Assembly (NCBI RefSeq): GCF_044377035.1
Contig: NZ_JBILJW010000005.1
Location: forward strand, 1-64,000
Length of the DNA stretch: 64,000 nt
Reading direction: 5' to 3'
Source of the DNA: Silanimonas sp044377035
GTDB lineage: Bacteria > Pseudomonadota > Gammaproteobacteria > Xanthomonadales > Xanthomonadaceae
Below are positions 8,446-16,265 of this stretch, one piece after another. The notes below the pieces were generated by a model, which worked only from the letters and a program-made list of their open reading frames with translations, ran no database searches and had not been told where the DNA came from. Each line of letters opens with the position of its first letter. Within the stretch, counting starts at the first letter, position 1. Both the position numbers and the translations under genes were made by a program.

Positions 8446-9450
8446 ATGCGCATCGCCGTGTACTCGCACCGTGCCTACGAGGCCGACACGTTGGACCGCG
8501 CCCTGCGCGAAGCGGGAATCGACGCCCTGGCGCTCGAATCCCGGCTGGACGTGCGTACCGCCGCGCTCGCGGCCGGGACGGAGGCCGTCTGTGCTTTCGT
8601 GAACGACGACCTCTCCGCGCCGGTGCTCGAGGCCCTCGCCGCAGGCGGCGTGCGCGGCATCGCCCTGCGCTGCGCCGGGTTCAACAACGTTGACCTCGAC
8701 GCCGCGCGCCGGCTGGGGCTGCGGGTGCTGCGCGTACCCGCGTATTCCCCCGCCGCGGTGGCCGAACACGCGCTCGCGTTGATGCTCACTTTGAACCGCA
8801 AGACGCATCGGGCCTACCAGCGGGTGCGCGAGGGCAATCTGGCCCTCGACGGGCTGGTGGGCTTCGATCTCGAGCACAAGACCGTCGCGGTCGTGGGCGC
8901 GGGCCGGATCGGAACGGCGCTCGTGCGGATCCTCGCGGGGCTCGGCTGCCGGGTGTTGGCCGTCGACCCGCAGCCCGATCCGGCCCTGCGGGCTCGCGTC
9001 GAGGCGCTGGGCGGCGTGTTCGTGCCGCTGGACGAGGCCCTGCCGCAGGCCGACGTGATCAGCCTGCATTGCCCACTGACGGCCGCCACGAAGCATCTGG
9101 TCGATGCCCGCCGGCTCGCGGCGATGAAGCCCAGAGCGATGTTGATCAACACCAGCCGCGGTGGCCTGGTCGACACGAAGGCGCTGATCGCGGCATTGAA
9201 GCGCCGCCATCTCGGCGCGGTGGGGCTGGATGTCTACGAGGAGGAGGCTGGCCTGTTCGACCGTGACCTCTCGGAGCGTGGCATCGACGACGATGTGTTC
9301 GCGCGACTTCTCACCTTCCCGAACGTGTTGGTTACCGCCCACCAGGGCTTCCTGACGCGCGAGGCGCTCACACAGATCGCGGCGACCACGGTGATGAACC
9401 TGCAGGCCATCGATCGCGGCGAGCCGGCCGCGGAGCGCGAGCTCGGCTAA
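8446..9450 (+). CDS. ldhA: D-lactate dehydrogenase (2-hydroxyacid dehydrogenase family)
   Basis: NADH-dependent interconversion of pyruvate and D-lactate, a fermentative redox outlet. 334 aa from ATG 8446 with GGGAG upstream; E. coli LdhA has 329. Motifs: LRCAGFNNVDLDAA, the Rossmann loop VVGAGRIGTALVRIL, the NAD-selecting Asp in AVDPQPD, SLHCPLTAATKHLVD, NTSRGGLVDTKAL with the substrate Arg, the Glu-bearing LDVYEEEAGLFDRDLS insert typical of LdhA, and VTAHQGFLTREAL with the catalytic His. Convergent to motB. Confidence 0.92.
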   Translation: MRIAVYSHRAYEADTLDRALREAGIDALALESRLDVRTAALAAGTEAVCAFVNDDLSAPVLEALAAGGVRGIALRCAGFNNVDLDAARRLGLRVLRVPAYSPAAVAEHALALMLTLNRKTHRAYQRVREGNLALDGLVGFDLEHKTVAVVGAGRIGTALVRILAGLGCRVLAVDPQPDPALRARVEALGGVFVPLDEALPQADVISLHCPLTAATKHLVDARRLAAMKPRAMLINTSRGGLVDTKALIAALKRRHLGAVGLDVYEEEAGLFDRDLSERGIDDDVFARLLTFPNVLVTAHQGFLTREALTQIAATTVMNLQAIDRGEPAAERELG

Positions 9451-9473
9451 GGCGGCCTGCGATCCTTGCGGGC

Positions 9474-10526
9474 TCAGCCCGCGGGCGGCGTGTCGGTGGA
9501 CGCCTCGGCCGGGGCTTCGGCAGGAGCCGCTTCCGGCGCGGCAGCGGCATCCCCCGCCTCGCCGGCGGCGCCCTCCGTCGGCGCGTCCTCGGTTGGCGCT
9601 TCCCCGGACGCGGCGTCGTCGACCGGCGCCTCATTGCGCCCCAGTGCCGCGTCTTCCGTCGCCTTGTTCATCACGATGATGCTGATGCGGCGGTTGATCG
9701 GGTTGGTCGGGTTCTCTTTGTCGAACAGCACCGAGTCGGAGACGCCGACCACGCGCGCCATTTTCTCCATCGACACGCCGCCGCTCACGAGCGCGCGGCG
9801 CGCGGCGTTGGCGCGGTCGGCGGAGAGCTCCCAGTTGGTGTAGCCGCTGTCGCCGCCGCCGAAGGGCGTGGTGTCGGTGTGGCCGGTGATGCTCAGGCGG
9901 TTCGGCACGCCCTGCAGGTAGGGCGCCAATTCGTTGAGGATGTTGATGGTGTAGCTCTGCAGGCGGAAGCTGCCCGAATCGAACATCGGCCGGTTCTGCT
10001 GGTCGACGATCTGGATGCGCAGGCCTTCCGGCGTGATGTCGAGCAGCAGCTGCTCCTTGAAGGCCGCCAGCGTCGCGCTCTGGTCGATGGCCTCCTCGAG
10101 CTGTTCCTTCAGGTCTTCGAGCCGCGCTTTCTCGATTTCCTTGGCCTGGGCTTCGATCTCCTCGTCGGTCATCGGCGCCGCGCCGCCTTCGGCGGGGTCT
10201 TCCGTCTCGCCGTCGCCAGGGTCGCCGTCCGGCGGCTTCACCGCGTCGAAGACCTGCACTGGCGCATCACCGGCGCCGCCCGGGCCCATCGAGCCCGGCA
10301 CCGTGGAGACCGACAGGCCCTCGAGCACCGAGGGGTTCTTGAAGTACTCGGCCATGCCGCCGAGCTGCTCCTGCGGCAGCGTCGCCGAGAGCCACATCAC
10401 CATGAAGAAGGCCATCATCGCGGTGACGAAGTCGGCGTACGCCACCTTCCACGCGCCGCCATGGTGGCCGCCCGCGTTGATCTTCTTCTTGACGATGATG
10501 ATCGGCTGTTCTTCTTTGCCGGCCAT
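9474..10526 (-). CDS. motB: Flagellar stator protein MotB
   Basis: Peptidoglycan-anchored half of the proton-driven flagellar stator, 350 aa. The N-terminus KKINAGGHHGGAWKVAYADF leads into one transmembrane helix with Asp32, the proton-carrying residue. A linker and a coiled, Glu/Lys-rich stretch (about 115-150) precede an OmpA-type peptidoglycan-binding domain with LSITGHTDTTPFGG, ELSADRANAARRALV and NPINRRISIIV. The last 50 residues are an Ala/Pro/Glu-rich tail, unusual but common in Xanthomonadales MotB. The site GGAGG lies 8 nt before ATG. It follows motA by 24 bp in an operon. Confidence 0.96.
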   Translation of the reverse strand: MAGKEEQPIIIVKKKINAGGHHGGAWKVAYADFVTAMMAFFMVMWLSATLPQEQLGGMAEYFKNPSVLEGLSVSTVPGSMGPGGAGDAPVQVFDAVKPPDGDPGDGETEDPAEGGAAPMTDEEIEAQAKEIEKARLEDLKEQLEEAIDQSATLAAFKEQLLLDITPEGLRIQIVDQQNRPMFDSGSFRLQSYTINILNELAPYLQGVPNRLSITGHTDTTPFGGGDSGYTNWELSADRANAARRALVSGGVSMEKMARVVGVSDSVLFDKENPTNPINRRISIIVMNKATEDAALGRNEAPVDDAASGEAPTEDAPTEGAAGEAGDAAAAPEAAPAEAPAEASTDTPPAG

Positions 10527-10550
10527 GGTCGAGCCTCCGCCGGAGCGCGC

Positions 10551-11414
10551 TTACTTCGCGCCCTTGAGTTCGGTTTCGAGGTCCGCGAAGCTCGGGCGGA
10601 TGTCGGAGAACAGCTGCTTGCGCGCGAACTCGATCGCCACCGGCGGCGGGTAGCCGCGCACCGACGCGAGCAGGGCGATCTTCACCAGTTCGAAGGGCTT
10701 GCCGTCCTCTTCCGCGCGGGCGCCCATCGCCGCGGCCACCGGGCCGACGAAGCCGTAGCCCAGCAGGATGCCGAGGAAGGTGCCCACCAGCGCCGCGGCC
10801 ACCTTCTGGCCGATGACTTCCGGCGGCGCGTTGCCGACGTACTCCATCACCTTCACGATGCCGAGCACCGCGGCCACGATGCCGAAGGCCGGCAGGCCGT
10901 CGGCCATGGTCTGGATGGCGTGCGAGGGCGTGTGCGCTTCCTTGTGGTGCGTGTCGAGCTCGGCTTCCAGCACGGCTTCGAGCTCGTGCGGATTCATGTT
11001 GCCGCCGATCATCAGGCGCAGGCAGTCGGTGATGAAGTCGAGCAGGTGGTGGTCGGCCAGCACCTTCGGATACTTCTGGAAGATCGCGCTCGCCTCGGGG
11101 TTCTCGACGTGCGATTCGACGGCCATCAGGCCTTCCTTGCGGATCTTCATCAGCAGCTCGTACAGCAGCTTGAGCAGCTCGATGTAGTCCGCTTTGCCGA
11201 ATTTCGGTCCCTTCAGCAAGCCAAGCGTGCCGGCGATGCTGGCCTTGATCGTCTTGATCGAATTGCCCGCGACGAAGGCACCCGCCGCGCCGCCGCCGAT
11301 GATCAGCATCTCGATGGCCGCGGCCTTGACGATGACCATGATGTTGCCGCCAGCGACGATGAAGCCGCCGAAGACCGTGGCGAGGATGATCACGTAACCG
11401 ATCAGGACGAACAC
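10551..11414 (-). CDS. motA: Flagellar stator protein MotA
   Basis: Four-helix stator protein that forms the proton channel with MotB, 287 aa. Visible are two N-terminal helices (GYVIILATVFGGFIVAGG, IEMLIIGGGAAGAFVAGN), the cytoplasmic loop with charged residues (LMKIRKEGLMAVESHVENPEAS), and two C-terminal helices (GLPAFGIVAAVLGIVKVMEYVG, ALVGTFLGILLGYGFVGPVA). The E. coli-type length separates it from the shorter PomA type. The start is GTG 11414-11412, supported by GGAGGG 8 nt upstream. No other flagellar genes are in the window; isolated motAB loci are common. Confidence 0.96.
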   Translation of the reverse strand: MFVLIGYVIILATVFGGFIVAGGNIMVIVKAAAIEMLIIGGGAAGAFVAGNSIKTIKASIAGTLGLLKGPKFGKADYIELLKLLYELLMKIRKEGLMAVESHVENPEASAIFQKYPKVLADHHLLDFITDCLRLMIGGNMNPHELEAVLEAELDTHHKEAHTPSHAIQTMADGLPAFGIVAAVLGIVKVMEYVGNAPPEVIGQKVAAALVGTFLGILLGYGFVGPVAAAMGARAEEDGKPFELVKIALLASVRGYPPPVAIEFARKQLFSDIRPSFADLETELKGAK

Positions 11415-11470
11415 GGGTTCCCTCCAGGGTCGTAGGCCTCAGCGAACGGCCATGCTAGCCGAACGATGCT

Positions 11471-12439
11471 TCAGGACGCGAACCGGGTTTCCAGTTCCGA
11501 GCGGGTGGGCATGGCCGCCGCCGCGCCGGGGCGCTCGGTGGACAGCCCGGCGAAGCGGATGGCGAAAGGCAGCAGGCTGGCCGGGTCGGCTTCCGGACAG
11601 GCCGCCCAAGCGGCCGCGAGCGCGCCGTTGAAGGCGTCGCCGGCCCCGGTGGTGTCGATGGCCCGCACGAGGGCGGCCGGCGCGCGGGTGACCGTCGCTG
11701 GTCCGTCGCCGCGAAGGCCGCCCGGGGCGAGGACGGCGCCGGCGTCACCGAGGGTGATCACCACCGCGCGGACCGGAAGTCGGGCGCAGAGGGCGGCGAG
11801 TTCCGCATCCGTGCGATCGCGCAGGGTCTTCGCCTCGACGGGCCCGCCGCCGAAGCGCGCGAGCAGTTCGGCCATTTCCGTCTCGTTGGGCGTGAGCAGG
11901 TCGACATCGGCCAGCGCCGCCGCGTCGAGATGCGCATGCATCGGGGCCGGATTGATGATCGTTCGGGCACCGGCGGCCCGGCCCAGCCGCATCGCCGCGC
12001 ACACCGCGGGCAGCGGCGATTCCAGCGGGGCAAGGACGACCGCCGCCTCGCGGAACGCCGCAGCCTGCGCCTCGACGTGAGCGATGGAGAGGCGCGCGTT
12101 CGCGCCGAGGGCGACGACGATGCTGTTGCGGCCCTGCGCATCGACGAGGATGCCGGCGGTGCCCGTGGCGGCATCGGGGATCGTCTCGAAGCGCGCGTCG
12201 ATGCCTTCCGTCCGGGCCAGCGCACGAGCGCCATCGGCCAGGGTGTCTGCGCCCAGCGCGCCGATGAAGGTGGTGTTGGCCCCGGCGCGTGCCGCGGCCA
12301 CGGCCTGGTTGAAGCCCTTGCCGCCCGGGCCCGAGCGGAAGGCGAGGCCGGCGCGGGTCTCGCCCGGCGCCGGCAGCGCGTCGACCTCCCAGACGAGGTC
12401 CTGGTTGTAGCTGCCGACGACGAGGACGCGGCCGGCCAT
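11471..12439 (-). CDS. rbsK: Ribokinase (PfkB family)
   Basis: Phosphorylates ribose, or possibly a nucleoside, with ATP. 322 aa from ATG 12439, chosen because GAGG lies 7 nt upstream and MAGRVLVVGSYNQDL is the normal family start; a longer frame has no support. Motifs: PGETRAGLAFRSGPGGKGFNQAVAAARAGA (sugar binding, PfkB signature 1; given here in two overlapping parts of the N-terminal 60 residues), LTPNETEMAELL and DTTGAGDAFNGALA with the catalytic Asp (signature 2). It starts 8 bp after nupC, so both are likely one operon for nucleoside-derived ribose salvage. Confidence 0.88.
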   Translation of the reverse strand: MAGRVLVVGSYNQDLVWEVDALPAPGETRAGLAFRSGPGGKGFNQAVAAARAGANTTFIGALGADTLADGARALARTEGIDARFETIPDAATGTAGILVDAQGRNSIVVALGANARLSIAHVEAQAAAFREAAVVLAPLESPLPAVCAAMRLGRAAGARTIINPAPMHAHLDAAALADVDLLTPNETEMAELLARFGGGPVEAKTLRDRTDAELAALCARLPVRAVVITLGDAGAVLAPGGLRGDGPATVTRAPAALVRAIDTTGAGDAFNGALAAAWAACPEADPASLLPFAIRFAGLSTERPGAAAAMPTRSELETRFAS

Positions 12440-12447
12440 GTCCGGCC

Positions 12448-13794
12448 TCAGTGCCAGTTGAGCATCACGCCGGCGATGGTCGCCGTCATCAGCGTGGCGA
12501 TCGAGCCGCCGAGCACGGCGCGCAGGCCGAAGCGGGCGAGGTCGGCGCGACGCTCCGGGGCCAGCGAGCCGATGCCGCCGATCTGGATGGCGATCGAGGC
12601 GAAGTTGGCGAAGCCGCACAGCGCGTAGGTGAGGATGATGCGGCTTTCCTCGCTGATGGCGCCGACGCCGGTGCCGACGGGCAGCTGCGAGAGCTGCAGG
12701 TAGGCGATGAACTCGTTGAGCACGATCTTCTGGCCGATGAGGCCGCCGGCGATGGCGGCGTCATTCCACGGAATGCCGATCACCCAGGCGATCGGCGCGA
12801 GGACGGTGCCGAGGATCGTGCCGAGGTTCACCTGCACGCAGCCGTTGCCGGCCACCGCGGCGAAGGCGGCGTCGCTGACGCAGCGCGGGTCGTTGCCGGC
12901 GTTCAGCCAAGCGGTGAGGCCGACGGCGTTCGAGGCGCCGCCGATCATGGCGTTGATCAGCGCGATCAGGGCGACGAAGGCCAGCAGCATGGCGGCGATG
13001 TTGATAGCCAGCTTCACGCCGTCGGCGGCGCCGGCGGCGGCGGCGTCGATGACGTTGGCCGAGGTCTTCTCCACTTCCACCTTGACACTGCCGCGGGTCA
13101 GCGGCTCCTGCGTCTCGGGGATCAGGATCTTCGCCACCAGGAAGGTGGCCGGCGCGGCCATGATCGAGGCGGCGAGGAAGTGCTTGGCGTACATCGCCTG
13201 CAGCTCCGGGTCGGTGCCGCCCAGCATCGCCACGTAGGTCGCCATGACGCCGCCGGCGATGTGGGCCATGCCGCCGATCATCATCGTGAGCAGCTCCGAA
13301 TCCGTCATGCGGCCGATGTAGGGGCGCACCGTGAGCGGGGCTTCCGTCTGGCCGATGAAGACGCTGGCGCAGACCGAGGTGGTCTCCGCGCCCGAGAGCT
13401 TCATCACCTTGGTGATGGCCCAGGCCATGGCCTTCACCACCAGCTGCAGGATGCCGAGGTGGTAAAGGATGGCGGTGATGGCGGCGAAGAAGATCACCGT
13501 CGGCAGCACCTGGAACACGAAGATGAAGCCGAATTTGTCCGCCGTCGCGAGGTCGCCGAAGATCATCTTCGCGCCCTCGGTGGTGTAGCCCGAGAGCTTC
13601 ACGAAGGCGTGCGCCGCGGTGCCGAAGATCGCTTCGCCGAAGGGCGTCAGCAGCACGAAGGCCGCGAACAGCACCTGGATGACCATGCCGGTGCCCACCA
13701 GCCGCCAGTCGACCTGTTTCTTGTGGCTGGAGAACAGCCAGGCGAGGCCGACGAGGACGAACAGGCCGAAGAGGCCGAACAGGATCTGTGACAT
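12448..13794 (-). CDS. nupC: Concentrative nucleoside transporter (NupC/CNT family)
   Basis: Cation-coupled uptake of nucleosides across the inner membrane, 448 aa from ATG 13794. Hydrophobic segments run through the protein; the CNT signatures are GQTEAPLTVRPYIGRMTDSE (residues about 140-160), MTIGGMAHIAGGV-like MMIGGMAHIAGGVMATYV and, near the C-terminus, LNEFIAYLQL and ALCGFANFASIAIQIGGIG. An insert around the SDAAFAAVAGNGC stretch is typical of xanthomonad proteins. A -35/-10 pair lies just upstream. Coupled to rbsK, which fits import followed by ribose use. Confidence 0.93.
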   Translation of the reverse strand: MSQILFGLFGLFVLVGLAWLFSSHKKQVDWRLVGTGMVIQVLFAAFVLLTPFGEAIFGTAAHAFVKLSGYTTEGAKMIFGDLATADKFGFIFVFQVLPTVIFFAAITAILYHLGILQLVVKAMAWAITKVMKLSGAETTSVCASVFIGQTEAPLTVRPYIGRMTDSELLTMMIGGMAHIAGGVMATYVAMLGGTDPELQAMYAKHFLAASIMAAPATFLVAKILIPETQEPLTRGSVKVEVEKTSANVIDAAAAGAADGVKLAINIAAMLLAFVALIALINAMIGGASNAVGLTAWLNAGNDPRCVSDAAFAAVAGNGCVQVNLGTILGTVLAPIAWVIGIPWNDAAIAGGLIGQKIVLNEFIAYLQLSQLPVGTGVGAISEESRIILTYALCGFANFASIAIQIGGIGSLAPERRADLARFGLRAVLGGSIATLMTATIAGVMLNWH

Positions 13795-13821
13795 CGGGAT
13801 GACCGGAAAGGGAACCGCGGC

Positions 13822-13850
13822 AGGGTAGGGGGTCGGGGCGGGGCGGGCAA
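13822..13850 (-). promoter_or_regulatory. Candidate sigma-70 promoter of nupC-rbsK
   Basis: On the minus strand TTGCCC (13850-13845) and TACCCT (13827-13822) are separated by 17 bp, about 28 bp before the nupC start codon. Confidence 0.5.
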
Positions 13851-13888
13851 TGGGCGGTGCAGCAGCGCCATGGTTCTCCCCGCGCACC

Positions 13889-14914
13889 TCACCGGCAGGG
13901 TTGGCTGCCCGCGCCGCTCTGCAGGATCGACTCGAGTGGTGCGCGGGCGACCAGCAACAACGGTAGGCCGGGGGCCTCCGCATTGAGGAATCGCCCCTCC
14001 AGCGCGGTGTATCGGTCTAGCGCACGTCGCCGCTGCTCTGCCGACAGCGGGCCCAGCAGGCTCTCGTCCCGATGACCACTGTAGGCCCGCCGATGGAGCA
14101 TGCCGAGCGCCGCGGCTTCTGATGGATCGTCCACGACGAGGCCGCTATAGGGGCCTTCCTGTCCCGACAATGCGGCCATCTGCACGGAGAGGGCATGCAT
14201 CGAGCCGCGGTCGACCAAGGCCTGGATCATGGTCGGGGCGTCGCGGCGCCATCGTTCGAACGCAGGCGAGGCGAGGAATCCCCAAGGCACGGTCGCCGAG
14301 GGTCCGGGTGCATTGAACTCGCCGAGCGATTGCCCCAGCGCGTAGCGCAGCTGTGATTCCTCATGGCCCATCCGTGCGGCGCGCTCCAGCCATTCGCGTC
14401 CGTCCTCGAGAAGCGCCTCGGGGCGATCGCGACAGCCTTGGATATGTCGAAGGATGCCGATCTGGTTGGCCCCCAGCAGATTCGCAAGACCGTCGCGCCC
14501 CGAGATGTCGGCCTCATTCTCGCTCTGGACGAGCTGCCGGATCAGGGCGTCGCGGGCCTGTGGCGCGTGGTCGCAGGCGAGCAGCTCCAGGGCCACCCGG
14601 CAAGCCGCTGAGGCATCACCGGCGCGGGCGCGCGGCAGCAGGGCGGCAAGGACCTCCGCGGGTGGAAGACCCGTCGGCGGCAACTCGATGCTGGGCGGTG
14701 GTGATGTCGCGATCGGCGGGGTTTGGTCCGTCGCGGCTGTCGTGATGCCGGTGTGGCCGGCCGCCGGCGTCGCCCCGTCGTCGCTCGGGACGGCCGAGGC
14801 TGGCGTTTCATCGAACCTATCGCTTCGTCCAATGAGCACGCCGACGGTAAGTAGAGCGATCGCAAGACCGGCTCTCCAGGCGATGGCGTAGGAACGGGGC
14901 ATCTCGGACTTCAT
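13889..14914 (-). CDS. Membrane-anchored hypothetical protein with Sel1-like helical region
   Basis: Not recognised beyond fold hints. 341 aa from ATG 14914, supported by GAGGAAGA upstream. One N-terminal membrane helix (AWRAGLAIALLTVGVLIG) is followed by a Pro/Ser/Thr-rich linker to about residue 95. The rest is alpha-helical with Sel1/TPR-like phrases: ARAGDASAACRVALELLAC, WLERAARMGHEESQLRYALG and DRGSMHALSVQMAALSG. Such periplasmic proteins are frequent and diverse in Xanthomonadales, usually without a known role. No operon partner. Confidence 0.6.
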   Translation of the reverse strand: MKSEMPRSYAIAWRAGLAIALLTVGVLIGRSDRFDETPASAVPSDDGATPAAGHTGITTAATDQTPPIATSPPPSIELPPTGLPPAEVLAALLPRARAGDASAACRVALELLACDHAPQARDALIRQLVQSENEADISGRDGLANLLGANQIGILRHIQGCRDRPEALLEDGREWLERAARMGHEESQLRYALGQSLGEFNAPGPSATVPWGFLASPAFERWRRDAPTMIQALVDRGSMHALSVQMAALSGQEGPYSGLVVDDPSEAAALGMLHRRAYSGHRDESLLGPLSAEQRRRALDRYTALEGRFLNAEAPGLPLLLVARAPLESILQSGAGSQPCR

Positions 14915-15248
14915 CGGGGTCTTCCTCGGGCTACTTGCAGGGCGCCGGCGCATCGGGGGCTGTGCTTCGTGGGAGGAGCGCGGTTGCCGTGGGTTTGGGG
15001 ATCTGCGCGATGCCCTCGGTGAAATCGCGCTCGTTCGCGCGACCGGGCTGACTTCGCCGCAGGGTGATCTGGTGTGCTTAACGTCGGACAGGACCGTTCG
15101 GGTACGGGCCGCTTAGCGGCTTGTTGTCGTGCGAATGGGCGAGATTCAACAGGAAGAGGACATCGGCCTGCCCGTTGTCGAGGAGCGCATCGGCGATACG
15201 TGGCGACTCCCGCTGCCATCCGGCCCAACTTGGATGCCGCATTACTCC
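14915..15248. other. Intergenic stretch without a recognisable gene
   Basis: About 330 bp between a hypothetical gene and the small ORF. Short ORFs on both strands lack ribosome-binding sites and family features. GCCGCTTAGCGGC near 15108-15120 is a weak inverted repeat. I see nothing else that can be named. Confidence 0.4.
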
Positions 15249-15335
15249 TCAGGGCAAGATCCCCGCCGAAAGCCAAGCCGCCACCAGCGCAGCCAGCACG
15301 AGCAGAAGAAGCGCAAGCCGGCTTTGTAGGGTCAT
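15249..15335 (-). CDS. Small hydrophobic protein, 28 aa (not previously called)
   Basis: ATG 15335-15333 to TGA at 15249. The product reads MTLQSRLALLLLVLAALV then AAWLSAGILP: one positive residue followed by an uninterrupted hydrophobic helix, the shape of a single-pass small membrane protein. GGAGG stands 8 nt before the ATG (TTGGAGGCCGATCG), one of the best ribosome-binding sites in the window. It lies about 60 bp downstream of the Mn-exporter gene on the same strand and could share its transcript. No family is recognised; a chance ORF is possible. Confidence 0.5.
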   Translation of the reverse strand: MTLQSRLALLLLVLAALVAAWLSAGILP

Positions 15336-15394
15336 CGATCGGCCTCCAAGGCTTTACCGCCGGGTGAAGCCAAACCTTACCCGCAGGGTTCGCC

Positions 15395-15961
15395 TCAGCC
15401 CAAGCCCTTGAACGCCACCCACACCGCCAGCACCGCGAACAGCGACGCCGCCGTGTAACGGGCCGCCTTCAGCGGCAGTCGGTCGGCATAGCGATGGCCG
15501 AGCAGCACCACCGGCCCATTCGCTATCAGCATGCCGAGGCTGGTGCCGGCCACGACCTGCCAGAGCGGGTGGTACTTGGCGGCCAGCACGACGGTGGCGA
15601 TCTGGGTCTTGTCGCCGATCTCGACGATGAAGAAGGCGACCGTGGTGGCGAGGAAGGCACCGAAGCGCGAGGGCTTCGGCGCTTCGTCGTCATCCATCTT
15701 GTCCGGGATGAGGGTCCAAGCGGCCACGGCGGCGAAGCAGGCGACCACGCCCCACTTCAGCACCTCGGGCGAGACCATCGAGGCCACCCAGGCCCCGGCC
15801 CAGCCGGCCAGCGCGTGGTTGGCGAGCGTGGCCACGGCGATGCCCGCGACGATCGCCCAAGGCTGGCGATAGCGCGCCGCGAGGATCAGCGCGAGCAGCA
15901 TGGTCTTGTCGCCGATCTCGGCGATCGCGACAGCGGCAGTGGAAACGAAGAGGGCGTCCAT
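15395..15961 (-). CDS. TMEM165/GDT1 (UPF0016) family manganese exporter
   Basis: Inner-membrane cation exporter, 188 aa with about six helices. The two family repeats carry the acidic motif EIGDKT at residues 15-20 and 114-119, separated by an acidic loop (DKMDDDEAP). Bacterial members of this family export Mn2+ (MneA in Vibrio). The assignment to manganese is strengthened here by the yybP-ykoY riboswitch in its leader. Stands alone apart from the small ORF downstream. Confidence 0.93.
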   Translation of the reverse strand: MDALFVSTAAVAIAEIGDKTMLLALILAARYRQPWAIVAGIAVATLANHALAGWAGAWVASMVSPEVLKWGVVACFAAVAAWTLIPDKMDDDEAPKPSRFGAFLATTVAFFIVEIGDKTQIATVVLAAKYHPLWQVVAGTSLGMLIANGPVVLLGHRYADRLPLKAARYTAASLFAVLAVWVAFKGLG

Positions 15962-16004
15962 CGGGGCTCCATTCGACCGGGCAACAGGGTGGAAGACAAC
16001 GAAG

Positions 16005-16165
16005 ACCGCGCAGACGGCCCGGTCACAGGCGCCCGCGGGGTCTCCGGTCTTGCCCGCTGCCGCACGGCATGGCCGTGGCGGAGGTCGCGCGCCATGGCCG
16101 GTTCAGGCCAAGCATGTTGACGCGCGGTGCCGGTGGATTGGCAGGGCTACTCCCCGAAGGGAGGC
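16005..16165 (-). promoter_or_regulatory. yybP-ykoY manganese riboswitch
   Basis: In the minus-strand leader of the UPF0016 gene, TTCGGGGAGTAGCC (near 16158-16145) matches the invariant GGGGAGUAGC of the motif. It is followed by GCGCGTCAACATGCTTGGCC (near 16125-16106), close to the CGUCAACAUACUU of E. coli mntP, and by GGCAAGACCGG (near 16056-16046), corresponding to the second conserved internal loop (GGCGAGACGG in mntP), with closing pyrimidine-rich sequence further on. Known members sense Mn2+ and switch on exporters, exactly the gene found downstream. The 3' boundary is approximate. Confidence 0.85.
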
Positions 16166-16167
16166 AA

Positions 16168-16196
16168 AGTGTAGAGCGCAGCAGCACGGCTGTCGA
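16168..16196 (-). promoter_or_regulatory. Sigma-70 promoter of the Mn exporter
   Basis: Minus strand TCGACA (16196-16191, five of six consensus) and TACACT (16173-16168) with 17 bp between. Predicted start near 16161, at the first base of the riboswitch. Confidence 0.7.
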
Positions 16197-16265
16197 ACGC
16201 CTGCCGGGCACTCACGCCCGCTTCGCTAGACTCCGCGGCCTCAGCACTGCTTCAACGAGGTTCCC

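Noticed and set aside
9474..9640. Possible frameshift in the 3' end of motB because of the odd Ala/Pro tail
   Set aside because: The frame is continuous and such tails occur in related MotB proteins.
14911..15367. Overlapping ORFs of 60-120 codons on both strands between 14.9 and 15.4 kb
   Set aside because: No ribosome sites or motifs; only the 28-codon ORF at 15249-15335 has a good start context.
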